Source of the DNA: Candidatus Omnitrophota bacterium
Lineage (GTDB): Bacteria; Omnitrophota; Gorgyraeia; Zapsychrales; Fredricksoniimonadaceae
Assembly: GCA_023247575.1 (NCBI GenBank)
Contig: JAHFGE010000006.1
Coordinates: 1-29,903, forward strand
Direction of reading: 5' to 3'
Length of the DNA stretch: 29,903 nucleotides
Shown here: piece by piece, positions 7,157-15,053 of the stretch
How positions within the stretch are numbered: position 1 is the first letter of the stretch
How the letters are laid out: every line of letters begins with the position of its first letter
Notes under the pieces: generated by a model
What the model was told of the DNA's origin: nothing
Database searches by the model: none
What the model saw: only the letters and a program-made list of their open reading frames with translations
Made by a program: the position numbers and the translations under genes

Positions 7157-7630
7157 ATGAGATGCCCTGCTTGCCATTATAAAGATACCAACGTGGTTGA
7201 TTCGCGCATGAACAGCGATGGAACTTCTATTCGCCGCCGCCGCAAATGTCCCAAATGTGAGGAACGCTTTACTACCTATGAATATGTTGAACATGTGCCC
7301 CTCATGGTGGTCAAGCGTGATGGCCGACGGCAACCCTTTGACCGCACGCGTATTCTCAATGGGATTATCAAGGCCTGCGAAAAAAGGCCTGTGAGCGTAG
7401 ATCAGATTGAATCGTTGGTGGATGATATTGAGAGAGTGGTCCGTAAAAAGTATGATCAGGAGATTAGTTCCAAAGATATTGGTGAAATGCTCATGGACCG
7501 ACTCTCGGTGTTGGATGAAGTCGCCTATGTACGTTTTGCTTCTGTGTACAGGCAATTTCGCGATGTGAATCAATTTATGTCTGAGCTGCAAGGGATTTTA
7601 GGTAAAAACAAAAAGAAGAAAGAGAAATAA
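7157..7630 (+). CDS. nrdR: Transcriptional repressor NrdR
   Basis: NrdR represses ribonucleotide reductase genes by binding NrdR boxes and sensing ATP/dATP. It has 157 residues, the usual size. The zinc ribbon has Cys3, Cys6, Cys31 and Cys34, with DSR and RRRRKCPKCEERFTTYE around it. An ATP-cone follows from about residue 47 (VVKRDGRRQPFDRTRILNGI). The lysine-rich tail ends the protein. No ribonucleotide reductase gene lies in the window. Its place after glyA and before the nuclease-domain gene suggests general nucleotide housekeeping. Confidence 0.95.
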   Translation: MRCPACHYKDTNVVDSRMNSDGTSIRRRRKCPKCEERFTTYEYVEHVPLMVVKRDGRRQPFDRTRILNGIIKACEKRPVSVDQIESLVDDIERVVRKKYDQEISSKDIGEMLMDRLSVLDEVAYVRFASVYRQFRDVNQFMSELQGILGKNKKKKEK

Positions 7631-7637
7631 TGGCCAT

Positions 7638-8042
7638 ATGATTAAAATGGAATTAGCCCGCATTATCATCGACGAAAGACGCCAGGATCAGGTCATTGTG
7701 CTCAAAGAAAAAGAGGGTGAGCGCCAAATCCCCATTGTCATCGGTATTATGGAAGCTTCCAGCATCAAGATTAAATTGACCGGTATGGAAGTGCCGCGGC
7801 CTATGACGCATGATCTTCTGGCGGATGTGATAGAAAGTTTGGGCGGCAAAATTCAGCGGGTCGTCATTGATAAGCTGGTTAACAATACTTATTTTGCCAA
7901 ACTGGAGATTAAAACCAAAGAGGGCGAAGTCAAAATCATCGACGCCCGTCCTTCGGACAGCATTGCCATAGCCGTGCGTTCTAAAGTGCCTATTTTTGTG
8001 GCCGAAGAAGTTTTGAATCAAGCGGCTGTGAATCCTCAATGA
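7638..8042 (+). CDS. Bifunctional nuclease (BFN/DUF151) domain protein
   Basis: The protein has 134 residues and consists of the BFN domain alone. Markers are QIPIVIGIMEASSIKIKL, PRPMTHDLL and the C-terminal IDARPSDSIAIAVRSKVPIFVAEEVL, a strong family signature. Members in plants have RNase and DNase activity; the bacterial role is unsettled. An in-frame ATG three codons later (7647) is an alternative start. The gene lies 7 bp after nrdR and overlaps the CCA/poly(A) enzyme by ATGA, so a role in RNA metabolism is plausible but not shown. Confidence 0.9.
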   Translation: MIKMELARIIIDERRQDQVIVLKEKEGERQIPIVIGIMEASSIKIKLTGMEVPRPMTHDLLADVIESLGGKIQRVVIDKLVNNTYFAKLEIKTKEGEVKIIDARPSDSIAIAVRSKVPIFVAEEVLNQAAVNPQ

Positions 8043-9439
8043 ATCATTTCGAAATTATTCAAACCTTAAGCCGACGGCGAAAATTATCCGTTTATGTCGT
8101 GGGGGGATTTGTACGTGACTGGTTTTTAAATCGAAGCGGTTACGATGTGGATTTCACTGTCTCTCAGGATGCCCTTGGCCTGGCCAGGGCCTTTAGCCGG
8201 GCTATTAAGGGCACCTTTGTGTTGTTGGATGAAGAGCACCCTTGTGGCCGGGTGGTCAAACGAAAAGGTCGTCATCTTTGGACGTTTGATTTTTCCAATT
8301 TGCGGGCCGCCACCATCGAACGTGACTTACGGTTACGTGATTTTACTATCAACACGTTGTGCATAAACCTGGGAGACATTGACGAGAATAGATGGGATAA
8401 AAATATAATCAAACCGCAGGGCGGCTTAAAAGATTTGAAAAATAAGACCGTGCGTATGGTAGCCACACGGGCATTTGTCGACGATCCTTTGCGATTGATG
8501 CGTGCTTTCAGTCTATTGGCGCAGCTTGGGTTTAAGATTGAAGCTAAAACTTTTAAGCAGATCCAAAAAGATGTCAAACTTATCCACAATGTTTCGATGG
8601 AGCGTATCAGGGAAGAATGGTTTAAGGCACTGTCTTCCTCGAGGACATTTGAGACTATTGTGATGATGTACAAAGCAGGGCTGCTGCAGGAGGTCATCCC
8701 CCAGTTGACGGTGATGGAAGGGGTGTATCAAGGGGGATACCATCATTTGGATGTCTGGCGCCATTCGCTGGAGGTGGTTCGGCAGTTTGAAGAGTTGATG
8801 GAGGGAACCGGCGAACCATTCATAAAGGAGTATTTGCAACAAGAAATCGCCGGCGGCCATCAACGCTATGCTTTGTTGAAATTTGCCTGCCTGTTGCATG
8901 ATATCGGCAAACCCGATGCCAGGCAGCAAGGCGTTGGCCGCATGACCTTCTATGGCCATGAGCACGTGGGCGCCGGCATCACCCGTTTAATTGCTAAACA
9001 AATGAAACTTTCCGTCAAGGAAAGACATTTTTTGGAAGACATGGTCATTTGGCATTTGCGCCCCGGGTATTTGTCCAATTTCAAAAAACTTTCCCCACGC
9101 ATGGTGTTTCGTTTCTTGCGCGATACCAAGGAAGAGGCGGTGAGCGTACTGTTGCTATCTTTAGCAGATGAGCGCGCTACCCGAGGTCCATTGACCACCA
9201 AGGCCATGCATGACCACCATCGCAAGATTTGCTGGGATGTTATCCATCGCTTTATCGACGCTAAGAATCAAAAGCCCTTAGTCCGTCTCATTACAGGGCA
9301 TGATTTGATCCGTAGACTCAAATTAAAACCTTCACCGTTGTTCGCCAAGATTCTAACTAGCGTCCAGGAAGCTCAGTCCTTGGGGAAAATTTCTACTAAA
9401 GTTGAGGCGATGGCAATAGCAAAGAAAATTGCTAAATAA
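8039..9439 (+). CDS. CCA tRNA nucleotidyltransferase / poly(A) polymerase family enzyme with HD domain
   Basis: This class II nucleotidyltransferase adds CCA, or A residues, to RNA 3' ends. It has 466 residues. The head has GGFVRDWFLNR (residues 22-32) and the metal-binding YDVDF (35-39), then RDLRLRDFTINTL and DDPLRLMRAFSLLAQLGF. A C-terminal HD domain has LLHDIGK (His287, Asp288) and a following YGHEHVGA, suggesting phosphatase or phosphodiesterase activity. Which activity dominates (CCA, CC, A or poly(A)) cannot be read from the sequence. Its start overlaps the BFN gene by ATGA. Confidence 0.93.
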   Translation: MNHFEIIQTLSRRRKLSVYVVGGFVRDWFLNRSGYDVDFTVSQDALGLARAFSRAIKGTFVLLDEEHPCGRVVKRKGRHLWTFDFSNLRAATIERDLRLRDFTINTLCINLGDIDENRWDKNIIKPQGGLKDLKNKTVRMVATRAFVDDPLRLMRAFSLLAQLGFKIEAKTFKQIQKDVKLIHNVSMERIREEWFKALSSSRTFETIVMMYKAGLLQEVIPQLTVMEGVYQGGYHHLDVWRHSLEVVRQFEELMEGTGEPFIKEYLQQEIAGGHQRYALLKFACLLHDIGKPDARQQGVGRMTFYGHEHVGAGITRLIAKQMKLSVKERHFLEDMVIWHLRPGYLSNFKKLSPRMVFRFLRDTKEEAVSVLLLSLADERATRGPLTTKAMHDHHRKICWDVIHRFIDAKNQKPLVRLITGHDLIRRLKLKPSPLFAKILTSVQEAQSLGKISTKVEAMAIAKKIAK

Positions 9440-9518
9440 AATATTTGTTCTTCATGAAAATCAACCATTTGGCTATCGTATTCCCCTGATGATATCCATC
9501 AACCCTCAGGAGGGGACT

Positions 9519-10361
9519 ATGTCACAAGATGCTGCTTTAACTAAAATCGCTGTATTCAAAGGTAAACAGATTCGTAGAGTTTGGGATGGCAAACAGGAAA
9601 AGTGGTATTTTTCAGTTGTGGATGTTATTGAGGCGTTATCAGAGAGCCAAAATCCAGCAGTATATTGGCGTGTTCTTAAAAAACGTCTTATTGATGAAGG
9701 GAGCAATGAAACCGTTACAAAATGTAACGGTTTCAGATTACGTGCTGCAGATGGGAAGATGCGTTTAACGGATATGGCAGACACAGAAACTATGTTTCGT
9801 ATTATTCAATCGATTCCTTCTCCCAATGCAGAACCTTTTAAGTTGTGGCTGGCGCGTGTGGGCTATGAACGAGTTGAGGAATCTGTAGACCCCGAGCTGG
9901 CCATACAGCGTGCCGTGGCAATTTATTTAAAAAAAGGATACTCACAGGATTGGATCAATATGCGTCTTAAAAGCATAGAGGTCCGTAAGTTATTGACGGA
10001 TGAATGGGTAAAACGGGGAGTTAAATCAACCGATGAATTCGCGAGGTTGACGGATGATATTGCTTTGGCCTGGGCTGGGATGACGACAAAGCAGTACAAG
10101 CAATTCAAGGAATTAACGAAAGAAAATTTACGGGATAATATGACTAACTTGGAGTTAATCCTAAATATGCTGGCTGAAGCAAGTACAACAGAGATATCTG
10201 AAGTACAACAACCTCAAACTTTTGTGGAAAACCGAAAAGTTGCTAAACAGGGTGGAGCAGTAGCAGGTAAAGCCAGGAAGGCAATTGAGGCCAAAACAGG
10301 TAAAAAAGTTATTACTCAAGACAGCTATATTAAACAGCAACAGAGGAAACAGTTGGGGTAG
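9519..10361 (+). CDS. BRO-N domain protein (phage antirepressor-like)
   Basis: The start was chosen at 9519 because a strong AGGAGG site (9508-9513) precedes it; an upstream in-frame ATG gives no conserved residues. The 280-residue protein has a Bro-N domain at about residues 10-120 (IRRVWDGKQEKWYFSVVDV, AADGKMRLTDMADTE, RIIQSIPSPNAEPFKLWLARVG). A helical region follows, then the basic C-terminal block AKQGGAVAGKARKAIEAKTGKKV. Such proteins occur in prophages but also singly in chromosomes; no other phage gene is near. It separates cca from ygfZ and is probably acquired. DNA binding is inferred and the function is unknown. A perfect hairpin lies in its coding region at 9708-9734. Confidence 0.88.
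   Translation: MSQDAALTKIAVFKGKQIRRVWDGKQEKWYFSVVDVIEALSESQNPAVYWRVLKKRLIDEGSNETVTKCNGFRLRAADGKMRLTDMADTETMFRIIQSIPSPNAEPFKLWLARVGYERVEESVDPELAIQRAVAIYLKKGYSQDWINMRLKSIEVRKLLTDEWVKRGVKSTDEFARLTDDIALAWAGMTTKQYKQFKELTKENLRDNMTNLELILNMLAEASTTEISEVQQPQTFVENRKVAKQGGAVAGKARKAIEAKTGKKVITQDSYIKQQQRKQLG
9708..9734. repeat. Perfect 12-bp-arm hairpin inside the BRO-N gene
   Basis: The arms GAAACCGTTACA and TGTAACGGTTTC flank an AAA loop with no mismatch. It is in frame and encodes part of ETVTKCNGF in the conserved Bro-N region, so it is coding sequence. It could still form an mRNA stem or a binding site. Confidence 0.8.
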
Positions 10362-10377
10362 GCTGGAACATTTCTAA

Positions 10378-11010
10378 ATGACATTATACCGTTTGGACCA
10401 AATAGTCTTGAAAATTAGTGGGAATGCCGCCCGTTTTCTTAATGGTCTTACCTCCAACACTTTGGATAAACCACTCAATGCCTTCCTCAATCAGCATGGC
10501 CGTATCATGGCCACTTTTTTTCAACAGCAGAGCGCCGAGGATGAGTTCCTTGTGGCCGTGCCCCCAGCGACGAGGGAAGACTTATTGCAACACCTGGATC
10601 GTTATGCCAAATTAAACCATACCCAAATTCAAACGACCGACTTAAAAGCCTATATGGATGTCGATACAGCGAAAGTATTATTTAAAAAGGAAGATATCCC
10701 TAACCAAATTTCTTTAGAGCAGTTTACTCTTTTTCGTCTGGAACAGGGTTTGCCGCTTTTAGGGATTGATTATCAGCCCCAAGAGTTTATCCTTAATCTC
10801 GACGAGAATAGGTATGTTTCCTACACCAAAGGCTGCTTTCTAGGACAGGAGCCGGTTTCAAAAGTCCATAGCCGCTCTAAGCCCACCCGCAAACTTGTGG
10901 TGAAATTTGAGGATAAGTGTACACCTGAAGAAAAGCTCTCCATGACTTCCAAAGCAACTGATCCCGCCACAGGCCGGGTGAAGGGATTTGTTTTTGTGAG
11001 CAATAAATAG
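10378..11010 (+). CDS. ygfZ: YgfZ/GcvT-like folate-binding protein (Fe-S cluster maintenance)
   Basis: YgfZ proteins use tetrahydrofolate to support certain Fe-S enzymes. The signature K-G-C-x-x-G-Q-E appears as KGCFLGQE (residues 151-158, Cys153), followed by a region like SKVHSRSKPTRKLV. The N-terminal half has GNAARFLNGLTSN and NQHGRIMATFF, typical of the aminomethyltransferase-like fold. At 210 residues it is shorter than the roughly 320 of E. coli YgfZ and lacks most of the C-terminal barrel. It starts 16 bp after the BRO-N gene and is followed by the AbrB gene. Confidence 0.88.
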   Translation: MTLYRLDQIVLKISGNAARFLNGLTSNTLDKPLNAFLNQHGRIMATFFQQQSAEDEFLVAVPPATREDLLQHLDRYAKLNHTQIQTTDLKAYMDVDTAKVLFKKEDIPNQISLEQFTLFRLEQGLPLLGIDYQPQEFILNLDENRYVSYTKGCFLGQEPVSKVHSRSKPTRKLVVKFEDKCTPEEKLSMTSKATDPATGRVKGFVFVSNK

Positions 11011-11057
11011 CAATGCAATACTAAAGTTGCTCTTTCAGTGAAAGGAGAAAAACAGTT

Positions 11058-11240
11058 ATGATGAAGATAGCGATGTCGGCCAATGGCCGGATAACCATTC
11101 CTTTGAGGATTCGCAAACAGTTGAATATTAAAAAAGGAACCAGAATTTGTGTAGTTGAAAGGGGCAGGCAAGTGGTGCTTCAGCCATTAACGGAAGATTA
11201 TTTTGAACGCAATGACCACGATAAGAAGGGCAGTTCTTAG
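11058..11240 (+). CDS. AbrB/SpoVT-type DNA-binding protein (antitoxin-like)
   Basis: The protein is 60 residues and consists of one swapped-hairpin AbrB domain: MSANGRITIPLRIRKQLNIKKGTRICVVERGRQVVLQPL. The tail LTEDYFERN resembles antitoxins that pair with PIN toxins, but no toxin gene follows within the 155 bp before the methyltransferase. An AGGAG site lies upstream; the ATG at 11061 is an alternative start. It could be an orphan antitoxin or a regulator of the adjacent restriction-modification genes; position is the only support for the latter. Confidence 0.85.
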   Translation: MMKIAMSANGRITIPLRIRKQLNIKKGTRICVVERGRQVVLQPLTEDYFERNDHDKKGSS

Positions 11241-11395
11241 TTTGGTACAGGTGTGTGTCTTTATGGAGATACGAAGGGGTTTTTAGAAAGTTCTTGTTTT
11301 GAAAACTATCCCAATGTAAAATAAAAATCAATGGGTTATCCCCAACCCGTATCATATTCCCCAATTTAATAACATTTTTAAAATTGGAGGTAGAT

Positions 11396-12262
11396 ATGGA
11401 TAATTTTGACGAAAATTTATTAAACAATGGCTCTGCAGAAAAAGATTCAATTGGTTTATTACCAGATTGTAGCCCCCACATGAAACATAGTAAAAAGGTT
11501 TTTTTTGAGAGTGATGATAGAAAGATAATCAATGATGATTTTATTACTACTGATGTCATATCTCCCTCAAGCGTAGATTTAATTGTTACCTCTCCGCCCT
11601 ATAACGTTGATATAAAGTATAACTCCCATGACGACCAAATTTCTTATGAGGAATATTTGGAATTTTCAAAAAAATGGATTGCAAAGTGTTTCCAGCTTGC
11701 AAAAAACACTGGCCGTTTTTGTCTAAATATTCCTTTAGATAAGAATAAAAATGGTCAACAGAGTGTGGGGGCGGACCTTACAACGATTGCTAAAGAAATA
11801 GGATGGAAATATCATTCTACGATTATTTGGAATGAGGGAAATATATCACGAAGAACAGCGTGGGGGTCTTGGATGAGTGCTGCCGCACCGTATGTCATTG
11901 CTCCTGTTGAGTTGATCGTTGTCCTGTATAAAAAAGAATGGAAGAAAATCAATGGAACAAGGGAGAATGATATTACCAAAGAAGAATTTATGGAGTGGAC
12001 AAATGGTGTTTGGACTTTTAATGGAGAAAGTAAAAAACGAATTGGTCATCCAGCTCCTTTCCCCCGAGAACTCCCCAGACGCTGTATTAAATTGTTTAGT
12101 TTTGTTGGGGATACGGTTTTAGATCCTTTTATGGGCAGCGGAACAATGCTCATCGAAGCTTATCTTAATAATCGGGCTGCGATAGGGGTCGATATAGATC
12201 AAAAATACTGTGAATTAGCAGAAAAACGTTTGGAAGAATTTACAACGGCTCTGTTTTCTTAA
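11396..12262 (+). CDS. Site-specific DNA methyltransferase (beta class, TSPPY motif)
   Basis: The enzyme transfers a methyl group from SAM to an exocyclic amino group of DNA. The start is the ATG at 11396, five bases after GGAGG; a TTG at 11384 lies before it in frame. The protein has 288 residues. The catalytic motif IV TSPPYNVD (residues 65-72) precedes the SAM-binding motif I DPFMGSGT (243-250), which defines the beta class. SPPY is commonest in N4-cytosine enzymes, but N6-adenine cannot be excluded. The sequence is visibly more A+T-rich than neighbouring housekeeping genes. Fifteen bases downstream comes the presumed partner endonuclease. Confidence 0.92.
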   Translation: MDNFDENLLNNGSAEKDSIGLLPDCSPHMKHSKKVFFESDDRKIINDDFITTDVISPSSVDLIVTSPPYNVDIKYNSHDDQISYEEYLEFSKKWIAKCFQLAKNTGRFCLNIPLDKNKNGQQSVGADLTTIAKEIGWKYHSTIIWNEGNISRRTAWGSWMSAAAPYVIAPVELIVVLYKKEWKKINGTRENDITKEEFMEWTNGVWTFNGESKKRIGHPAPFPRELPRRCIKLFSFVGDTVLDPFMGSGTMLIEAYLNNRAAIGVDIDQKYCELAEKRLEEFTTALFS

Positions 12263-12276
12263 TCAAATAACTTTTT

Positions 12277-13080
12277 ATGAAAAAACAAGAGATTTACCAG
12301 GAAATTAAAAAACAAATAGATCATTTTGGTTCAAGTCCAGTTAAAGATGTTGGCAGGATTATAAATATCGTTCAGTCCCTTGGCTTACCGGAAAAAGAAG
12401 TTATGTCCACGGTTGAATTTGTTTACACTCAATTATGCCAGGAAGTCAAAGGTGTGGATTTAAACCAGGCGCGTCAAAGCTGGAAAGTAACCAGTGGAAA
12501 CAACTTTGAGTCGTTTGTAAGAAATTTTGTAAATGAGTCATTGAACTCCGAAGGTATACTGGCAGTAAAAGGAGACCGTCTTAGGAAAAATAAAAAAACA
12601 AGAGAAATTGTCGAATTTCTTACGTTGAAAGCCAGTCGACGGTGTACGCAGACTAATACTGGTGTATGGCCAGATTCAGATATTGTTGTCCTAACAGTAG
12701 ATAAAAATAAGAAATTAAAAGCATTCGCCATTTTAAATTGTAAAACTAGTGATCACAGTCGTAATGATGCTGTTTTATTTTGGGCTTATGCGATGAGAGA
12801 TAACAATATTAGGTATTGCCTGGTGACACAAGATCTTGATAATCGTTTTGTCAAAGGAGATTTTGATAAACGTATAAGTAATATTCGCAAGAAGTCAGAG
12901 GCTTATTTAGATCGAGTTTATACTACAAATCCTTTAACGGAAGAATGTGCACAAATACGTAAATTAGATTTCATAAGAGCAAACGGCGCGGAATCTTTGT
13001 TGGTAGATTTAAGAGTTTGGAGAAAAGATGTTGTTCCTAACTTTTTGAGTAATCCTATAGAGGAAACTATTCTAAAGTAA
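12277..13080 (+). CDS. Probable type II restriction endonuclease
   Basis: This 267-residue protein directly follows the methyltransferase, the classical position for a cognate nuclease. A PD-(D/E)XK-like core can be drawn with PDSDIVV (Pro132, Asp133) and the strand AILNCKTSDHSRND (Lys156, Thr157, Ser158). The order PD then K-(S/T)-S resembles enzymes that cut CCGG-containing sites, and the N-terminal SWKVTSGNNFESFV recalls BsaWI-type proteins from memory. The recognition sequence is therefore only a guess. It is A+T-rich like its partner and ends 17 bp before the metabolic gene. Confidence 0.72.
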   Translation: MKKQEIYQEIKKQIDHFGSSPVKDVGRIINIVQSLGLPEKEVMSTVEFVYTQLCQEVKGVDLNQARQSWKVTSGNNFESFVRNFVNESLNSEGILAVKGDRLRKNKKTREIVEFLTLKASRRCTQTNTGVWPDSDIVVLTVDKNKKLKAFAILNCKTSDHSRNDAVLFWAYAMRDNNIRYCLVTQDLDNRFVKGDFDKRISNIRKKSEAYLDRVYTTNPLTEECAQIRKLDFIRANGAESLLVDLRVWRKDVVPNFLSNPIEETILK

Positions 13081-13097
13081 CTAAATAAGGAAAAATT

Positions 13098-14237
13098 ATG
13101 GACATTCGCACCAAATCCGTTCATACGGGTGTTAAGATTGACAAGACTTATAATTCGGTGATTACCCCTATTTATCAGACCTCCACCTTTTTCTTCGACG
13201 AGATCGGTAAGAACAAAGGCTATGACTATACCAGAAGCGGCAATCCGACGCGTGCTGCTCTGGAGGCTAATATCGTTGCCCTTGAGGGAGGGGTCAATTG
13301 TTCGGCGACGGCAACAGGGATGGCCGCCATCACTGCGGTCATGTTTTTCCTCAAACCCGGCGATCACATCATCACCGGGGATGATATTTACGGGGGCACG
13401 TACCGTCTTTTCAAATATGTCCTGGAACCCATGGGCTATAAATTTTCCTTTATCAATATGAGGGATTTAAAGAAGGTGAAAGCTGAGGTTACCAAAGACA
13501 CCAAGATGATTTGGATTGAAACGCCTTCCAACCCGCTTTTGAATATTGTGGATATGGAAGGTACCATCGACATTGCCAAGAAGGCTAAGGCCTTATCGGT
13601 GGTGGACAATACTTTTCTTTCTCCCTATTTTCAAAGACCACTTGAGTTTGGGGCTGACATTGTGGTGCATTCCACCACCAAGTACCTCAATGGCCACAGC
13701 GACGTGGTAGGCGGCTGCATTGTCTATACCAATAGCCAACTGCAAGAACGCGGCCGTTATCTGGTCAATGCCTTAGGTGTATCGCAATCTCCTTATGATG
13801 CCTGGTTGGTTTTGCGGGGGGTAAAAACTTTAGGGCCGCGCATGGAAGCGCACCAAGCCAATGCCATCAAAATTGCCAACTTTCTCGAGAAGCACAAGAA
13901 TGTGAAGAAAGTTTATTATCCCGGCCTTAAAAGCCATCCGCAGCCGGATCTTATTAAAAAACAAATGAAGGGTTTTGGCGCCATGCTCGCTTTTGAATTG
14001 AATACTGCCAAGGTGCCCTTGAATCAATTTTTTAAAAAGCTTAAATATTTTGCTTTGGCTGAGTCTTTAGGGGGGGTGGAATCTTTAATTGAGACGCCCT
14101 GGTTTATGAGTCATGCGTCCATGGGGCCTAAGGCATTGGAAGCCTCAGGCATTACCCAAGAGACGGTGCGCGTTTCCGTCGGCATCGAAGGGGCGGAAGA
14201 TTTGATTGCGGATTTGGATCAGGCGCTAAAAGGATAA
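13098..14237 (+). CDS. Cys/Met-metabolism PLP enzyme (cystathionine gamma-synthase / lyase family)
   Basis: The protein has 379 residues, typical of the family. It contains TPIYQTSTF, DYTRSGNPTRAALE, the dinucleotide-like ATATGMAAI, IETPSNPLLNIVD, VVDNTFLSPYFQRPLEFGAD and the PLP-lysine block HSTTKYLNGHSDVVGG (Lys195). These show a fold-type I trans-sulfuration enzyme. Cystathionine gamma-synthase, beta-lyase and gamma-lyase cannot be told apart safely by eye; the gamma-synthase/lyase group is my preference. It lies downstream of the restriction-modification pair and 9 bp before the SPOR gene. No other methionine genes are near. Confidence 0.92.
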   Translation: MDIRTKSVHTGVKIDKTYNSVITPIYQTSTFFFDEIGKNKGYDYTRSGNPTRAALEANIVALEGGVNCSATATGMAAITAVMFFLKPGDHIITGDDIYGGTYRLFKYVLEPMGYKFSFINMRDLKKVKAEVTKDTKMIWIETPSNPLLNIVDMEGTIDIAKKAKALSVVDNTFLSPYFQRPLEFGADIVVHSTTKYLNGHSDVVGGCIVYTNSQLQERGRYLVNALGVSQSPYDAWLVLRGVKTLGPRMEAHQANAIKIANFLEKHKNVKKVYYPGLKSHPQPDLIKKQMKGFGAMLAFELNTAKVPLNQFFKKLKYFALAESLGGVESLIETPWFMSHASMGPKALEASGITQETVRVSVGIEGAEDLIADLDQALKG

Positions 14238-14246
14238 ATTAAAAAA

Positions 14247-15053
14247 ATGCCGCAATACCTGTCACAAAGTCACAAAGTCACAAAGTCACATGTTAATCAT
14301 ATTATTTGTGACTTGTGTCTTGTGACCTTGTGTCTTTTGAGTTTTTGTTTTAGCGCTTATGCGGCGACCTCTGATATTGAAGCCGCTATCATGGATACGA
14401 ATTATGAACAGGCCCGCATGCTGGCCTCCAAAGTAATAAAAACCACCCGTGATTCCAAGGAACGCATCCAGGCAGAATACTATCTGGGTTTAAGTCAATT
14501 GCGGCTGGGTCAATACGCGCAGGCCAGAAGCGCTTTTAACAATGTTATGGACGCGGCCTCGTCACAGGACGTTTATGATAAGGCGGCCTTAGGGGTCATC
14601 GAAGCCCTCTACCGGCCTGGCTTTTATCAAGATGCCCTCAAGGCGGGAGAAAAACTTCTGCGTAAAAGCCCACAGTCGTCTTTTTTAAGTTTAATCTATC
14701 TTAAGATGGCCCGCACTCATCTTAAAATGACCGAATGGAGCAGGGCCAGAGAATACCTGCAAAAGATTATCACGGAATTCCCTCAAAGCGTGGAAGCTCC
14801 CATTGCCCAAAATCTTTTGGAGGAAAAGGAATATTTTGCGGTGCAGGTAGGATCCTTCTTGGATAAAGACAGAGCTCAAGAGCTCATGAAAAAACTGAAA
14901 GAAAATGGCCAGTATGCCTATATTGTCGAAACGACGATGGATAGAAAGAAATTTTATCGCGTACGGGTTGGACAAATGACTTCACTTTCCGATGTGCAAA
15001 CCCTCCAGTGGCAGTTGTCCCAGCAGGGGTATCCTGCCTTGATTTATCCATGA
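14247..15053 (+). CDS. Secreted TPR protein with C-terminal SPOR domain
   Basis: SPOR domains bind denuded glycan strands of peptidoglycan at division sites. The 268-residue protein starts with a hydrophobic signal segment ending near SFCFSAYA (about residue 40). Two or three TPR-like helical repeats follow (about 48-185), then a SPOR domain from about 195 (YFAVQVGSFLDKDRAQELMKK, then FYRVRVGQM). The first 30 residues are coded by 8-bp repeats in opposite orientations (see the repeat entry), an unusual origin for a signal peptide. The stop overlaps an ATG for miaA as ATGA. Role inferred: periplasmic cell-wall or envelope protein. Confidence 0.88.
   Translation: MPQYLSQSHKVTKSHVNHIICDLCLVTLCLLSFCFSAYAATSDIEAAIMDTNYEQARMLASKVIKTTRDSKERIQAEYYLGLSQLRLGQYAQARSAFNNVMDAASSQDVYDKAALGVIEALYRPGFYQDALKAGEKLLRKSPQSSFLSLIYLKMARTHLKMTEWSRAREYLQKIITEFPQSVEAPIAQNLLEEKEYFAVQVGSFLDKDRAQELMKKLKENGQYAYIVETTMDRKKFYRVRVGQMTSLSDVQTLQWQLSQQGYPALIYP
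14261..14336. repeat. Inverted clusters of an 8-bp repeat inside a signal-peptide coding region
   Basis: GTCACAAA occurs three times plus a partial copy at 14261-14290. Degenerate copies of the complement, TTTGTGAC, TTGTGTCT, TGTGACCT and TGTGTCTT, follow at 14305-14336. The two clusters can pair across a 14-base spacer into a long hairpin near the start of the mRNA. Confidence 0.85.

Noticed and set aside
7151..7591. 146-codon open frame on the - strand
   Set aside because: It is the mirror of nrdR, whose zinc ribbon and ATP-cone are unmistakable.
8272..9225. Several - strand open frames of 90-150 codons
   Set aside because: They shadow the CCA/poly(A) enzyme; none has a ribosome site or recognisable motif.
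9429..9518. Upstream start for the BRO-N gene
   Set aside because: It overlaps the cca end, adds 30 residues with no conservation, and ignores the strong AGGAGG site before 9519.
14261..14336. Possible CRISPR-like array
   Set aside because: The repeats are 8 bp, with no spacers and inverted orientation; they code for part of a protein.
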